This document shows positions 18,119-25,862 of a DNA stretch of 64,000 nt, one piece after another; position 1 is the first letter of the stretch; every line of letters begins with the position of its first letter. Origin of the DNA: Bythopirellula polymerisocia (GTDB lineage: Bacteria; Planctomycetota; Planctomycetia; Pirellulales; Lacipirellulaceae). Where the stretch lies: the NCBI RefSeq assembly GCF_007860015.1, contig NZ_SJPS01000004.1:1-64000 (forward strand). Reading direction: 5' to 3'. The notes under the pieces were generated by a model. The model did no database searches. It was given only the letters and a program-made list of their open reading frames with translations, and had not been told where the DNA came from. Made by a program: the position numbers and the translations under genes.

Positions 18119-20215
18119 CTACTTCTTCGGGACAGCGGCTGCACGTTGCTGTGAGATCCTCTGGGCATCCTGCGGTTGAAAGGAGATCGCCTGTCCGCCA
18201 CCGGCGGCTAGTCTTAATGGAAGGACCGTCTGAGAGGTTACCTCAACGCGATCGATGGTGTATTTCGTGGGCTCAGTTTGCCAGTCGGCATCGTCCGCAT
18301 CGCGGTAGATCGTGGCCAGATAGGTGCGATTTCGATCAAGGAATGCGAGCGGCACTTCCAGAGTGCGATCAGCCTCATCGGTTATGGCGCCCAGAAACCA
18401 ATCCTGGCCGCCGCGCTCTTTGCGTGCGATTGTGATGAAGTCGCCGATGGCGCCGTTGAGAACGCGGGTCTCTTCCCAATCGGTTGGCACATCGACGATG
18501 AATTGAAAGGCATCTTGATAGGGCTCATAGTTTTCGGGGACATCGGCAACCATCTGCAATGGACTGTAGATTACGACGTAGAGGGCAAGTTGCTTTGCCA
18601 GGGTGCCGTTCACGCGATTGTCTGGGCGGGCTTCTTCATAGAGCAAATCGAAGATGCCGGGGGTGTAATCCATGGGACCGGCCAGAAGTCTGGTGAACGG
18701 CAGGATGGTCGTATGATTGGGGGGATTTCCGCCGTCGGCGCTCCAGGCATCGTATTCCTGGCCACGGGCTCCTTCGCGGGTCATCATATTTGGATAGGTC
18801 CGACGCAATCCGGTTTCTTTGATCGGTTCGTGCACGTCGAGCATGAGCTTGTGGCGGGCAGCTTCTTCGAGCACTCGTTGATAATGATTCACCATGAACT
18901 GCCCATGATGCCATTCCCGACACTCGACACCATTCTCATCGATTCGCTTGATGTTTTGGCCGTAGTTGACGTAACCTGTTTTCACACCTGCGTAACCGTA
19001 TTTCTGATACAAATCCATGGCGTCCTGTAGCTGACTCTCGTAGTTGAGTACCGCACCACCCGTTTCATGGTGGCCGATAAGAGAGACGTTTTTTGATTTA
19101 GCGTAGTTGGCGAGTTCTTCAATATTAAAGTCCGGATAGGGTTTGGTAAAACTGAATTGGTCACCGTTAGTTATCCAATCGCCGTCCCAGCCTTGATTCC
19201 AACCCTCGACCAAGACGCCATTAAAGCCATTTTGCGCGGCGAAATCGATGTAGCGTTTGACGTTCTGCGTCGTGGCGCCGTGGTGTTCTCCAGACCCCCA
19301 GGTCGTCCGGCCCAAGTGCAATTCCCACCATATGCCGACATACTTGCCTGGTTTGATCCAGCTCGTGTCCTTGATCTTTGAGGGTTCGTTCAAATTGAGA
19401 TTTAAGTAGGAAGTAATCAGATCGCCAGCGTTGTCAGCTACTTGAATCGTACGCCAAGGTGAGACATGAGGCAGCGTCGCTTTCACCTTCGTGCCATCAG
19501 ACCAAGGAACCAGATCAGCTTTGAGCTTATGATCACCCTCTCGGGCAAGGGTCATGCTGGCGTAGTCGACCAGCGCTGCTTCGTGGATGCTGAGGTAAAT
19601 GCCGTCCGGGGTGGACATCGTCAAGGGAGTGTGGACTTTTTCGATCTTACTGACCGACGTATTCTGATAGAGGTATTCGTAGCGTTCTTTATCGTAAGCA
19701 GGAATCCACCAAGCCGAGCAATCATCGATCAGATTGAACTCGGTGCGTTCATCCATGATGACCAATGAGGGTAAGTTGAGTTGCTCTGGCCATTCGTAGC
19801 GGAAGCCAACACCATCCTCGAAGAGCCGGAAGACAATTGCCATTTCTCGTGCCTGGGCGCCTTGTTGACGCAAATTTATTTGAAGCTCGTTATAGGCGTT
19901 GAGTATCTGCCGCTGTTCTCCCCAGGGCTGTATCCATGTTTCTTCATGGGGGGTTTGGCTGGTCGAAGCGATTTCAAAATCTTTATCAAGGTCGATGCCG
20001 TTTGCTAAGGCGACTCCCAGTTGGGACTCACCGATAATATCTTTTCCCTGCCTCTGCATAGTATATGTGGGCACCCCCTCGCGCAAGTTGAATACAAGCT
20101 CAAGATTTCCATGAGGAGATTGGACTCGAACTTCCTGGGCTACGCCTGGTGACAGGCAAGCAAGGATAGAACCAAGTGAAAGAAAAGTTGCTAAAAGTTG
20201 AGAACGATTATTCAT
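18119..20215 (-). CDS. Glycoside hydrolase family 97 (alpha-glucosidase-like)
   Basis: A 698-residue exported enzyme with a signal peptide (residues 1-26, ending GVAQ). It has the GH97 beta-sandwich N-domain (VQSPHGNLELVFNL..GVPTYTM), a (beta/alpha)8 barrel and a C-terminal sheet domain. The barrel carries the family segments HEPIKETGLRRTYPNMM and ARGQEYDAW, which hold the acidic catalytic residues in SusB-type enzymes. At the position where retaining GH97 galactosidases have their Asp nucleophile, this protein reads GVKTGYVNYG. That fits the inverting alpha-glucosidase type. It is 86 bp downstream of the regulator gene on the same strand and probably shares its transcript. Confidence 0.9.
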   Translation of the reverse strand: MNNRSQLLATFLSLGSILACLSPGVAQEVRVQSPHGNLELVFNLREGVPTYTMQRQGKDIIGESQLGVALANGIDLDKDFEIASTSQTPHEETWIQPWGEQRQILNAYNELQINLRQQGAQAREMAIVFRLFEDGVGFRYEWPEQLNLPSLVIMDERTEFNLIDDCSAWWIPAYDKERYEYLYQNTSVSKIEKVHTPLTMSTPDGIYLSIHEAALVDYASMTLAREGDHKLKADLVPWSDGTKVKATLPHVSPWRTIQVADNAGDLITSYLNLNLNEPSKIKDTSWIKPGKYVGIWWELHLGRTTWGSGEHHGATTQNVKRYIDFAAQNGFNGVLVEGWNQGWDGDWITNGDQFSFTKPYPDFNIEELANYAKSKNVSLIGHHETGGAVLNYESQLQDAMDLYQKYGYAGVKTGYVNYGQNIKRIDENGVECREWHHGQFMVNHYQRVLEEAARHKLMLDVHEPIKETGLRRTYPNMMTREGARGQEYDAWSADGGNPPNHTTILPFTRLLAGPMDYTPGIFDLLYEEARPDNRVNGTLAKQLALYVVIYSPLQMVADVPENYEPYQDAFQFIVDVPTDWEETRVLNGAIGDFITIARKERGGQDWFLGAITDEADRTLEVPLAFLDRNRTYLATIYRDADDADWQTEPTKYTIDRVEVTSQTVLPLRLAAGGGQAISFQPQDAQRISQQRAAAVPKK

Positions 20216-20301
20216 GAGAGCTACAGACTGGTAGTCGAGAAGGAATTTGTAATGGGAAGCAAGAAAGGAAGTTGGTTCGCCGGGATCTCGATTGGAGGTG
20301 A

Positions 20302-21390
20302 TTATCCTAGTTCTACTAATCGCGAGGAGCTTCTTCGAATAGGTTTTGCAGTCGATTCCCCTTCGAAGAGGGCCGGTTCGTTCGGCTCAAGCAAATGAGA
20401 GCCATGATACGACTTGGTGCTGAACATCCAATTGACACATTTTTCCAAGACATCAGATAGATCGGGTAGCTTCAAACCTGTAATCGAGGGGCAAAAGAAT
20501 TCGGCAGGGGGCTCGATGTTAACCGAGCAGATAGAGAGATCTTTCCCCACGCGAATATCTCGCTCCCAGCAAGCCCGCATCATGCCGATGGCAGCAGGGC
20601 ATGTCGTACATATCATCGCCGTGGACTTCACCTTTTGTTCATCGACCAGTCTGGCCGCCAAGTTATAAGAAACGATGGTTGGATCCGTGAATTCAGCAGC
20701 CGGTTTGTCCCAGAGCTGACCTTTGAGACGACGCTCCTTAAGCCAACACTGCCAAATATCAATGCGACGTTCAATTTCTGGATTGCGATTCTGCGTGTTT
20801 ACGCAATCGATATGCCTATGGCCGAGCCGATAGAGGTGCTCGAGTACTTCTTCAACACAAGAGTCGGAGAAAAGTCGAATAGAAGGCAGGCCTTCGGAAG
20901 AGAAATCGCCATCGAGAATCACGACTTTGTTTTCTCGAAATGCTTCAATGAGTCTGGCAGGCATTCCAGGTCCGTGCGGAATGACAAAGGTCCCGCGAGC
21001 TTGCGCAGCGGCTTCGAGCACCGTCTTCTCATCCCAGTGGACAAATTGCGCCGGTCGGAGTCGAATACCGCGTTTCTCGGCGAAGTCGGATACCAGTCCA
21101 CGCAATTGAGTGAGGTAGGTCGAAGGATAAGCCGGATATAGTAGCACGACCTCGGCAGGCTTCGCGCGCTTAACGTACGAGGGATGGATACCGAGACTTC
21201 CCGAAGTGTCGCGGATGAGAACTTTGTTATCGATCAGCTTCAGCACCGCTCGTCGGGCTGTCATGTAGCTGACACCGGTCTCTTCTGCAATCTTGCGTTC
21301 ACCAGGGATGCTATCAAGTAAGTAGTCACCCTCGCGAATTCTTCGCTCGATGACAGTCATTACTTCGGTGAACTTTGCTATTGGCGGCAT
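20302..21390 (-). CDS. GntR-type HTH regulator with LacI-like sugar-binding domain
   Basis: A 362-residue transcription factor. Residues 1-70 form a GntR winged helix (GERKIAEETGVSYMTARRAV, then KLIDNKVLIRDTSG). From about 80 onward the sequence resembles the periplasmic-binding-protein fold of LacI-type regulators (VVLLYPAY, VVILDGDF, LYRLGHRHIDCV, TCPAAIGMMRACWERDIRVGKDLS). Such regulators respond to a sugar or sugar derivative. The gene sits between the GH97 gene and, across a 0.6 kb gap with inverted repeats, the plus-strand exported-protein cluster. It is a natural candidate to control both sides. Confidence 0.88.
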   Translation of the reverse strand: MPPIAKFTEVMTVIERRIREGDYLLDSIPGERKIAEETGVSYMTARRAVLKLIDNKVLIRDTSGSLGIHPSYVKRAKPAEVVLLYPAYPSTYLTQLRGLVSDFAEKRGIRLRPAQFVHWDEKTVLEAAAQARGTFVIPHGPGMPARLIEAFRENKVVILDGDFSSEGLPSIRLFSDSCVEEVLEHLYRLGHRHIDCVNTQNRNPEIERRIDIWQCWLKERRLKGQLWDKPAAEFTDPTIVSYNLAARLVDEQKVKSTAMICTTCPAAIGMMRACWERDIRVGKDLSICSVNIEPPAEFFCPSITGLKLPDLSDVLEKCVNWMFSTKSYHGSHLLEPNEPALFEGESTAKPIRRSSSRLVELG

Positions 21391-21981
21391 ATTGAGTTTC
21401 AGGAGACGAGCAATAGTCTCAGTTTCATGAGTCGTTCCAGATATCCGGAGAAAAAGTAATAGCGAACTTCGTCGACAAATCGCTAGGAAATCGCCTCCTT
21501 TACGGGGTCAACGGGTTCGTTTGAAAAATCAACCCTTTTTTTATTGACAAGCCCTAAAACGCAGTATAGCATAAACGCTACAAGGTGCAATAATGCTATA
21601 ACATAAATCTTGCTTTTCCTCGGCATTTTCGCACTTTGAAAAAGTCAGGCCTTTTCGGAGACACTTATGCCTTGTCGCAGTAGTCGGATCAAAGAGTGAA
21701 GTCTGCCGCTGTTCTTCAATGAAGATGCACATCTTAGTTGTAGTTTTTGCGGCCTCTCATCTCAGTGATCGCTGTCGAGAGCGAGTAGTTTTCGGAATGT
21801 TCTTACTAGAAATCCAACCGAGTGCGGGGCGGGTGGTGGCAGTTTATTGGATACCGCTTAGATCAAGTACGGAAACGCAAGATAAAGAAAATGCTTTACT
21901 TAGGCGCGTGCGTGTCTGGCATGTTTCTTAATCGAAACTTTGTTTGATTGGGTAGAAATCTAGCTAATGATGGGAGAAACG
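21391..21981. promoter_or_regulatory. Divergent control region of the glycan locus
   Basis: About 0.6 kb between the regulator gene and the first PEP-CTERM gene, with no convincing gene. It is AT-rich at 21530-21610 and contains the TAGCRT half-site cluster at 21565-21600. Promoters for both directions should lie here, but none is clear enough to mark. Confidence 0.5.
21565..21600. promoter_or_regulatory. Candidate operator: tatagcat / atgctata inverted repeat
   Basis: A perfect 8-bp inverted repeat (tatagcat at 21565-21572, atgctata at 21593-21600) separated by 20 bp. Inside it, tagcat-aa-acgcta makes a quasi-palindrome, so three similar half-sites are present. GntR and LacI family proteins bind palindromes of this kind. 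Assignment to the adjacent regulator is inference. Confidence 0.45.
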
Positions 21982-22575
21982 ATGATGAGAAAAATGATGT
22001 TTTGTGCGGCTTTCGCTGCGGCGCTGGGCGCCGTGGTTGGTACTAGTGGGCAGGTAAAGGCTGACACCCTTATCACAGATTTTAATAACTTTGTCTCCGA
22101 CGCCTTGTATCCGTCCTGGGCGTTGCCTTCATCGACCATTGTGTCGGGTCCAAATAGCTACGACATCACGGCGACGGGTTACGGTAGTAATTACAAGTAC
22201 ATCGGAGGCCTTGGCATTGTTGGTGCTGGAAATAATAAACTTGAGCTAACGGTCACGCTTGAAGGACCTCCAGCCGCAGATGGTCAATTGGGCCCACTTG
22301 TCCAGCTCATCGATGATGATGGAACGAATCAGCACTTCAATTGGTATGGACAAACTCTAGGAAGCCATGTGCTAACCATGGACGTTCAACCTGACCTGAA
22401 CCTTAATACGCTGACTCATATGCATATGGAGCTTGATCCGGGTGGGTTTGGTACTTCAGGTGCTTACACGGTTAAATGGGAGAATCTCAGGCTTATCAAC
22501 ACGATTCCTGAGCCAAGCTCAATATTACTGCTTGCCAGCAGTATTGGTCTGTTAATGGGAGTTCGGCGTCGTTAA
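21982..22575 (+). CDS. PEP-CTERM exported protein
   Basis: About 197 residues with a signal peptide (ending near VKA-D), a body of beta-strand character and a C-terminal PEP-CTERM anchor (IPEPSSILLLASSIGLLMGVRRR). PEP-CTERM proteins are cleaved and sorted by an exosortase at the cell surface. Several ATGs cluster at 21967-21982; I favour 21982, preceded by gggaga. The body (TDFNNFVSDALYPSW, GYGSNY) is clearly paralogous to the next gene, so the pair arose by tandem duplication. The function is unknown; placement in a glycan locus suggests substrate binding. Confidence 0.8.
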   Translation: MMRKMMFCAAFAAALGAVVGTSGQVKADTLITDFNNFVSDALYPSWALPSSTIVSGPNSYDITATGYGSNYKYIGGLGIVGAGNNKLELTVTLEGPPAADGQLGPLVQLIDDDGTNQHFNWYGQTLGSHVLTMDVQPDLNLNTLTHMHMELDPGGFGTSGAYTVKWENLRLINTIPEPSSILLLASSIGLLMGVRRR

Positions 22576-22600
22576 GCGAGACTTTCAGGAAAGCTAAATG

Positions 22601-22633
22601 CCATGCACTGCTGGGTTGTCCAGCAGTGCATGG
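22601..22633. terminator. Perfect 14-bp hairpin after the first PEP-CTERM gene
   Basis: ccatgcactgctgg and ccagcagtgcatgg form a perfect stem with loop gttgt, 25 bp after the stop codon. No T-tract follows, so it may act as an mRNA-stabilising or partial-termination structure rather than a classical intrinsic terminator. Confidence 0.6.
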
Positions 22634-22753
22634 TGAATACTATTCCTATACGAAGGGTCGGATAGACCTTCAGTTCAAAAACTATTCGGTTCGCATTGAT
22701 TCTTGATTTGATCGTCAATGTGTTTGAAATCATAAAGAGGGAAAGCGACTACA

Positions 22754-23533
22754 ATGAACAGAAAAGTGAAACACTCAGCAGTGGCTTTGGCGCTCATTGC
22801 TACAATGACATTCGTCTCAGAAACCAACGCACAGACGTTGGTCACAGATTTCAATACCTTCTTTGAGAATGAGTCCTACGCTTCGTGGAATGAACCCAGT
22901 GCGATACTTATATCAGGCCCAGATTTCTACACGGTGACTGCCACAGGCTACGGCAGCAACTATACGGACATAAGTGGCTTTGGTATTCAAGGGGCTGGAA
23001 ATACCCATGTTCAGTTGGACATCACCATCTACGGCCCCCCCGAAGCCGACGGCCTTCTGGGTCCGATTATTAGTTTTGTTGATGCAGATGGTTCTTACTA
23101 TAATTATGCATGGTTCGGGCAAACACTGGGAAATCATGTCCTTACGCAATTGCTCGCTTCGCCGACATGGATTAGCGCTCCTGGGACAACGCCAGGCCTC
23201 GATTTGGACATGTTGGTTTCTATGCACATGCAGTTAGACCCTAGCAGTTTCGGCACAATGGGGGCATATACCTTAGAGTGGAATAACCTGAACCTCATCC
23301 AGTCGTCGATTACTCCTGGTGACTTCGACGAAGATGGTGACGTCGATGGTCATGACTTTCTGCTATGGCAGCGTGACTCCAATGTAGGGAGTCTTACGGA
23401 TTGGCAATCCAACTACGGCCCAGGGCCATTGGCAACCCTTGGTGCCGTGCCTGAGCCAGGGGCAATTTTGTTGGCGCTTCTAGCGAGTGTCGGTACTCTC
23501 GGTTTTCGTAGGCCTTCCAAATCAATCAATTGA
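22754..23533 (+). CDS. PEP-CTERM exported protein with dockerin-like motif
   Basis: A 259-residue paralogue of the preceding gene (TDFNTFFENESYASW, GYGSNY, GPP(E/A)ADG). It has a signal peptide of about 26 residues (ending TNA). Before its PEP-CTERM anchor (VPEPGAILLALLASVGTLGF) it carries a dockerin-like calcium motif, DFDEDGDVDGHDFLLWQR. The motif is absent from the sister protein, so gain or loss followed the duplication. A Shine-Dalgarno-like agaggga precedes the ATG. Function is unknown beyond surface localisation. Confidence 0.82.
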   Translation: MNRKVKHSAVALALIATMTFVSETNAQTLVTDFNTFFENESYASWNEPSAILISGPDFYTVTATGYGSNYTDISGFGIQGAGNTHVQLDITIYGPPEADGLLGPIISFVDADGSYYNYAWFGQTLGNHVLTQLLASPTWISAPGTTPGLDLDMLVSMHMQLDPSSFGTMGAYTLEWNNLNLIQSSITPGDFDEDGDVDGHDFLLWQRDSNVGSLTDWQSNYGPGPLATLGAVPEPGAILLALLASVGTLGFRRPSKSIN

Positions 23534-23542
23534 TGGGGCAGC

Positions 23543-23584
23543 GTCGTACACCGCCGGACGATTGAGGCGGTGTGCGACTTTTTA
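23543..23584 (+). terminator. Intrinsic terminator
   Basis: gtcgtacaccgcc and ggcggtgtgcgac form a 13-bp stem with one wobble pair, followed by TTTTT. It lies directly after the second PEP-CTERM gene, so the DUF1559 gene may be expressed partly from its own promoter. Confidence 0.75.
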
Positions 23585-23617
23585 ATAATATCTCAGTCCG
23601 CTTCTGAGTGAATCAAA

Positions 23618-24742
23618 ATGGAGAATACCTTGAAATCATTCAGCCCTCGCAAGTGCCGCGCGACAGCTTGGATTCAGAATCGTCGCCACTCGAAGTTGTC
23701 TGGAAATCAGGGGTTCACACTCGTTGAGCTCTTGGTGGTGATTGCAATCATAGGTGTGCTTGTGGCCTTGCTGCTTCCCGCGGTTCAGGCTGCTCGCGAG
23801 GCTGCCAGACGGATTAGTTGCAGCAATAATTTGAAAAACGTTGCCCTAGGTGTGCTCAATCATCATGACGTCAGAAAGCACTTTCCGTTGAATTATGGAG
23901 CCGCCTGGCCCAATGAGTCTCCATCAGGTGTAACTCAATCAGCAGTGGGTTGGACCGTCGAAATTCTTCCCCAACTCGAGCAGCAGCCGTTATACGATCG
24001 ATTTAAGCAAGGTGGCGCCTACGAGGGACAATTCCGTGCGGACTTTGCTCCTAATAGGTCTCAACCCAACATGGGTATGTTTTCTACGAAGAATGGAATC
24101 TCTGTTCCAGAATTGATGGTAACAGAACTGCCACTGCTGTCCTGTCCTTCCGATGGCAGTCCGAGGATTCGAGATGACCAATGGCAATGGACCAAAGCGA
24201 CTGTCGCTGTGACAAATTATAAGGGAGTTCTCGGTGACACTTATCTGGGGAAGACCTGGGGTTCCAATTATTCCAACGATGCCTCGGACTATCCCAGCGG
24301 AAATTATCAAGGCGATGTCTCGCTGACGGGATTTCAGCTGGATGATACAGATTGCCATGCCGATACACGCTGTCGCGGCATATTCTTCCGTCATAGCTTC
24401 CAAAGTCCTGTCAAGCTTAAGGATGTCGTTGATGGTACGAGCAATACATTTATGATTGGCGAGGACTTACCTGAATACAATCGCCATTCGGCTGCATACT
24501 ATTCGAACAGCAGTTGGTGCAGTTGTAATATACCACCAAATAATTTGATTGGCTTTGATCCCTCGGTATTGGATATCAATGCCTGGTGGGATCAGCAAGG
24601 GTTCCGCAGTCGACATCCTGGTGGGCTTCAGTTTGCACTGGCCGATGGTTCGGTGAGGTTTGTTTCCGAAGACACGAATAACGAACTGTACCGCACAAGC
24701 TGCACGAGAAACGGCAGTGAGGTCGTGGGCACGGGTCTTTAA
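23618..24742 (+). CDS. DUF1559 prepilin-like protein (H-x9-DG C-terminus)
   Basis: A 374-residue protein with a type IV prepilin-like N-terminus: a 32-residue leader ending in Gly, then FTLVELLVVIAIIGVLVALL. It continues LLPAVQAAREAARR, the hallmark of planctomycete DUF1559 proteins. The C-terminal H-x9-DG motif is present (HPGGLQFALADGSVRF). These proteins are massively expanded in planctomycetes and are thought to assemble into pseudopilus-like surface structures. Its place between PEP-CTERM proteins and lipoproteins suggests a common surface role in this locus. Confidence 0.9.
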   Translation: MENTLKSFSPRKCRATAWIQNRRHSKLSGNQGFTLVELLVVIAIIGVLVALLLPAVQAAREAARRISCSNNLKNVALGVLNHHDVRKHFPLNYGAAWPNESPSGVTQSAVGWTVEILPQLEQQPLYDRFKQGGAYEGQFRADFAPNRSQPNMGMFSTKNGISVPELMVTELPLLSCPSDGSPRIRDDQWQWTKATVAVTNYKGVLGDTYLGKTWGSNYSNDASDYPSGNYQGDVSLTGFQLDDTDCHADTRCRGIFFRHSFQSPVKLKDVVDGTSNTFMIGEDLPEYNRHSAAYYSNSSWCSCNIPPNNLIGFDPSVLDINAWWDQQGFRSRHPGGLQFALADGSVRFVSEDTNNELYRTSCTRNGSEVVGTGL

Positions 24743-24765
24743 TATGGGTTCTGAGGAGGCGATCT

Positions 24766-25326
24766 GTGCAAGAGTGTGATTCCAAATCATGGCAGACGAT
24801 ACGAACCTGGCATTGCTTCTGTTTCTCGTTGTGTTTGTTTCTTGGTTGTGGTAGTCCGCAGGGGACTGAGATTACTGGAAAAGTCACCTTGGATGGCAAG
24901 CCCCTGAACCTCGATGAGAATGTTCATGGAACGGTTGTATTCCAGCCCGCCAGCCGGCAAGGCCCCACGCTCAATGGGATGATCGACCCTAAGGGTAGAT
25001 TTCAGCTCACTGCGGGAAGTTCTACCACTGTCGCACCTGGGGTGTATCTGGTAACGGTCTCTGCGGTCGAGATTCAGAAGGCTACTGAGGAGAACCCTCA
25101 AGCAGTTGGTCGACGGGTAACTCCTGCCAGATATGCAAACAGTTCGGATTCCGGCTTACGTGTTGCAGTTACACCAGGGGAGAATGCAGTTCTGCTGGAA
25201 CTGGTTTCTGAAACTGAGACTCAGGAGGAGTCTGAGAAGGAAGCTGAGGCTGTTGATTCTTCGCTAGATTCTCCAACTGAACAAGTAGAGACTTCTAAGC
25301 AGCAGTTGGACACACAGGAGAAATAG
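24766..25326 (+). CDS. Lipoprotein with carboxypeptidase-regulatory-like beta domain
   Basis: A 186-residue predicted lipoprotein. The GTG at 24766 follows a strong gaggagg at 6-base spacing. The lipobox is LFLGC with Cys at residue 28. The body (ITGKVTLDGKPLN..GTVVFQPAS..GRFQLT..VAPGVYLVTVSA) is the small transthyretin-like domain seen in many planctomycete lipoproteins beside DUF1559 genes. The C-terminal 45 residues are Glu/Ser/Gln-rich and low-complexity. It is paralogous to the next gene, whose upstream-most start lies only 4 bp beyond this stop. Confidence 0.8.
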   Translation: MQECDSKSWQTIRTWHCFCFSLCLFLGCGSPQGTEITGKVTLDGKPLNLDENVHGTVVFQPASRQGPTLNGMIDPKGRFQLTAGSSTTVAPGVYLVTVSAVEIQKATEENPQAVGRRVTPARYANSSDSGLRVAVTPGENAVLLELVSETETQEESEKEAEAVDSSLDSPTEQVETSKQQLDTQEK

Positions 25327-25402
25327 TTGGATGTTCTCGGACTTAGCCCACAAAATAAAGCAGTCATATTCTCAAGTGAATTGTGATGCATTTGGAAGCT
25401 AT

Positions 25403-25840
25403 ATGCGAACCTTTGGGCTCATGGTCACTGTCCTGCTGATGACAGGTTGCGGAAACAATCTGTCCCAAGTGACAGGCGTGGTTTCTGTTGATGGCCAACC
25501 TCTCCAAGGTGGAAGCGGGGTACACGCTACGGTATTCTTCCATCCCGTTTCAAAAACAGGTGCTGCCGCAGTGGGCGTAGTAGGTGAGAATGGAATCTAT
25601 AAGCTTTCTACCGGCTCGCAGAGCGGAATTACTCCTGGTGAGTATGTAGTCACTTGCTCTGCTTCTCAGATTATTCCTTCCGAGACTCCAGGGGGAACAC
25701 CCTCTGGCAAACGAATTTCTGATCCGAAGTATGCCAGTGCCAAGACTTCAGGATTGCGGTGCGAAGTGCAGCAAGGTGACAATGTTTTTGATATCAGCAT
25801 GGACTCCGCTCCGAAATCTGCCTCGCGTCAACGTCGATGA
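25403..25840 (+). CDS. Lipoprotein, paralogue of the preceding gene
   Basis: A predicted lipoprotein of 145 residues from the ATG at 25403 (MRTFGLMVTVLLMTGC). An upstream in-frame ATG at 25331 would add 24 residues before the signal sequence and seems less likely. The lipobox is LMTGC. The body repeats the motif order of its neighbour (VTGVVSVDGQPL..ATVFFHPVS..GIYKLSTGS..ITPGEYVVTCSA). It lacks the acidic tail. The function is unknown; it is probably anchored in a cell-envelope membrane. Confidence 0.78.
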   Translation: MRTFGLMVTVLLMTGCGNNLSQVTGVVSVDGQPLQGGSGVHATVFFHPVSKTGAAAVGVVGENGIYKLSTGSQSGITPGEYVVTCSASQIIPSETPGGTPSGKRISDPKYASAKTSGLRCEVQQGDNVFDISMDSAPKSASRQRR

Positions 25841-25862
25841 TATTGCACGAAATAATCTACTT

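Noticed and set aside
21719..21931. A 70-codon frame in the divergent control region
   Set aside because: No Shine-Dalgarno sequence; it occupies a leader where promoter elements are expected.
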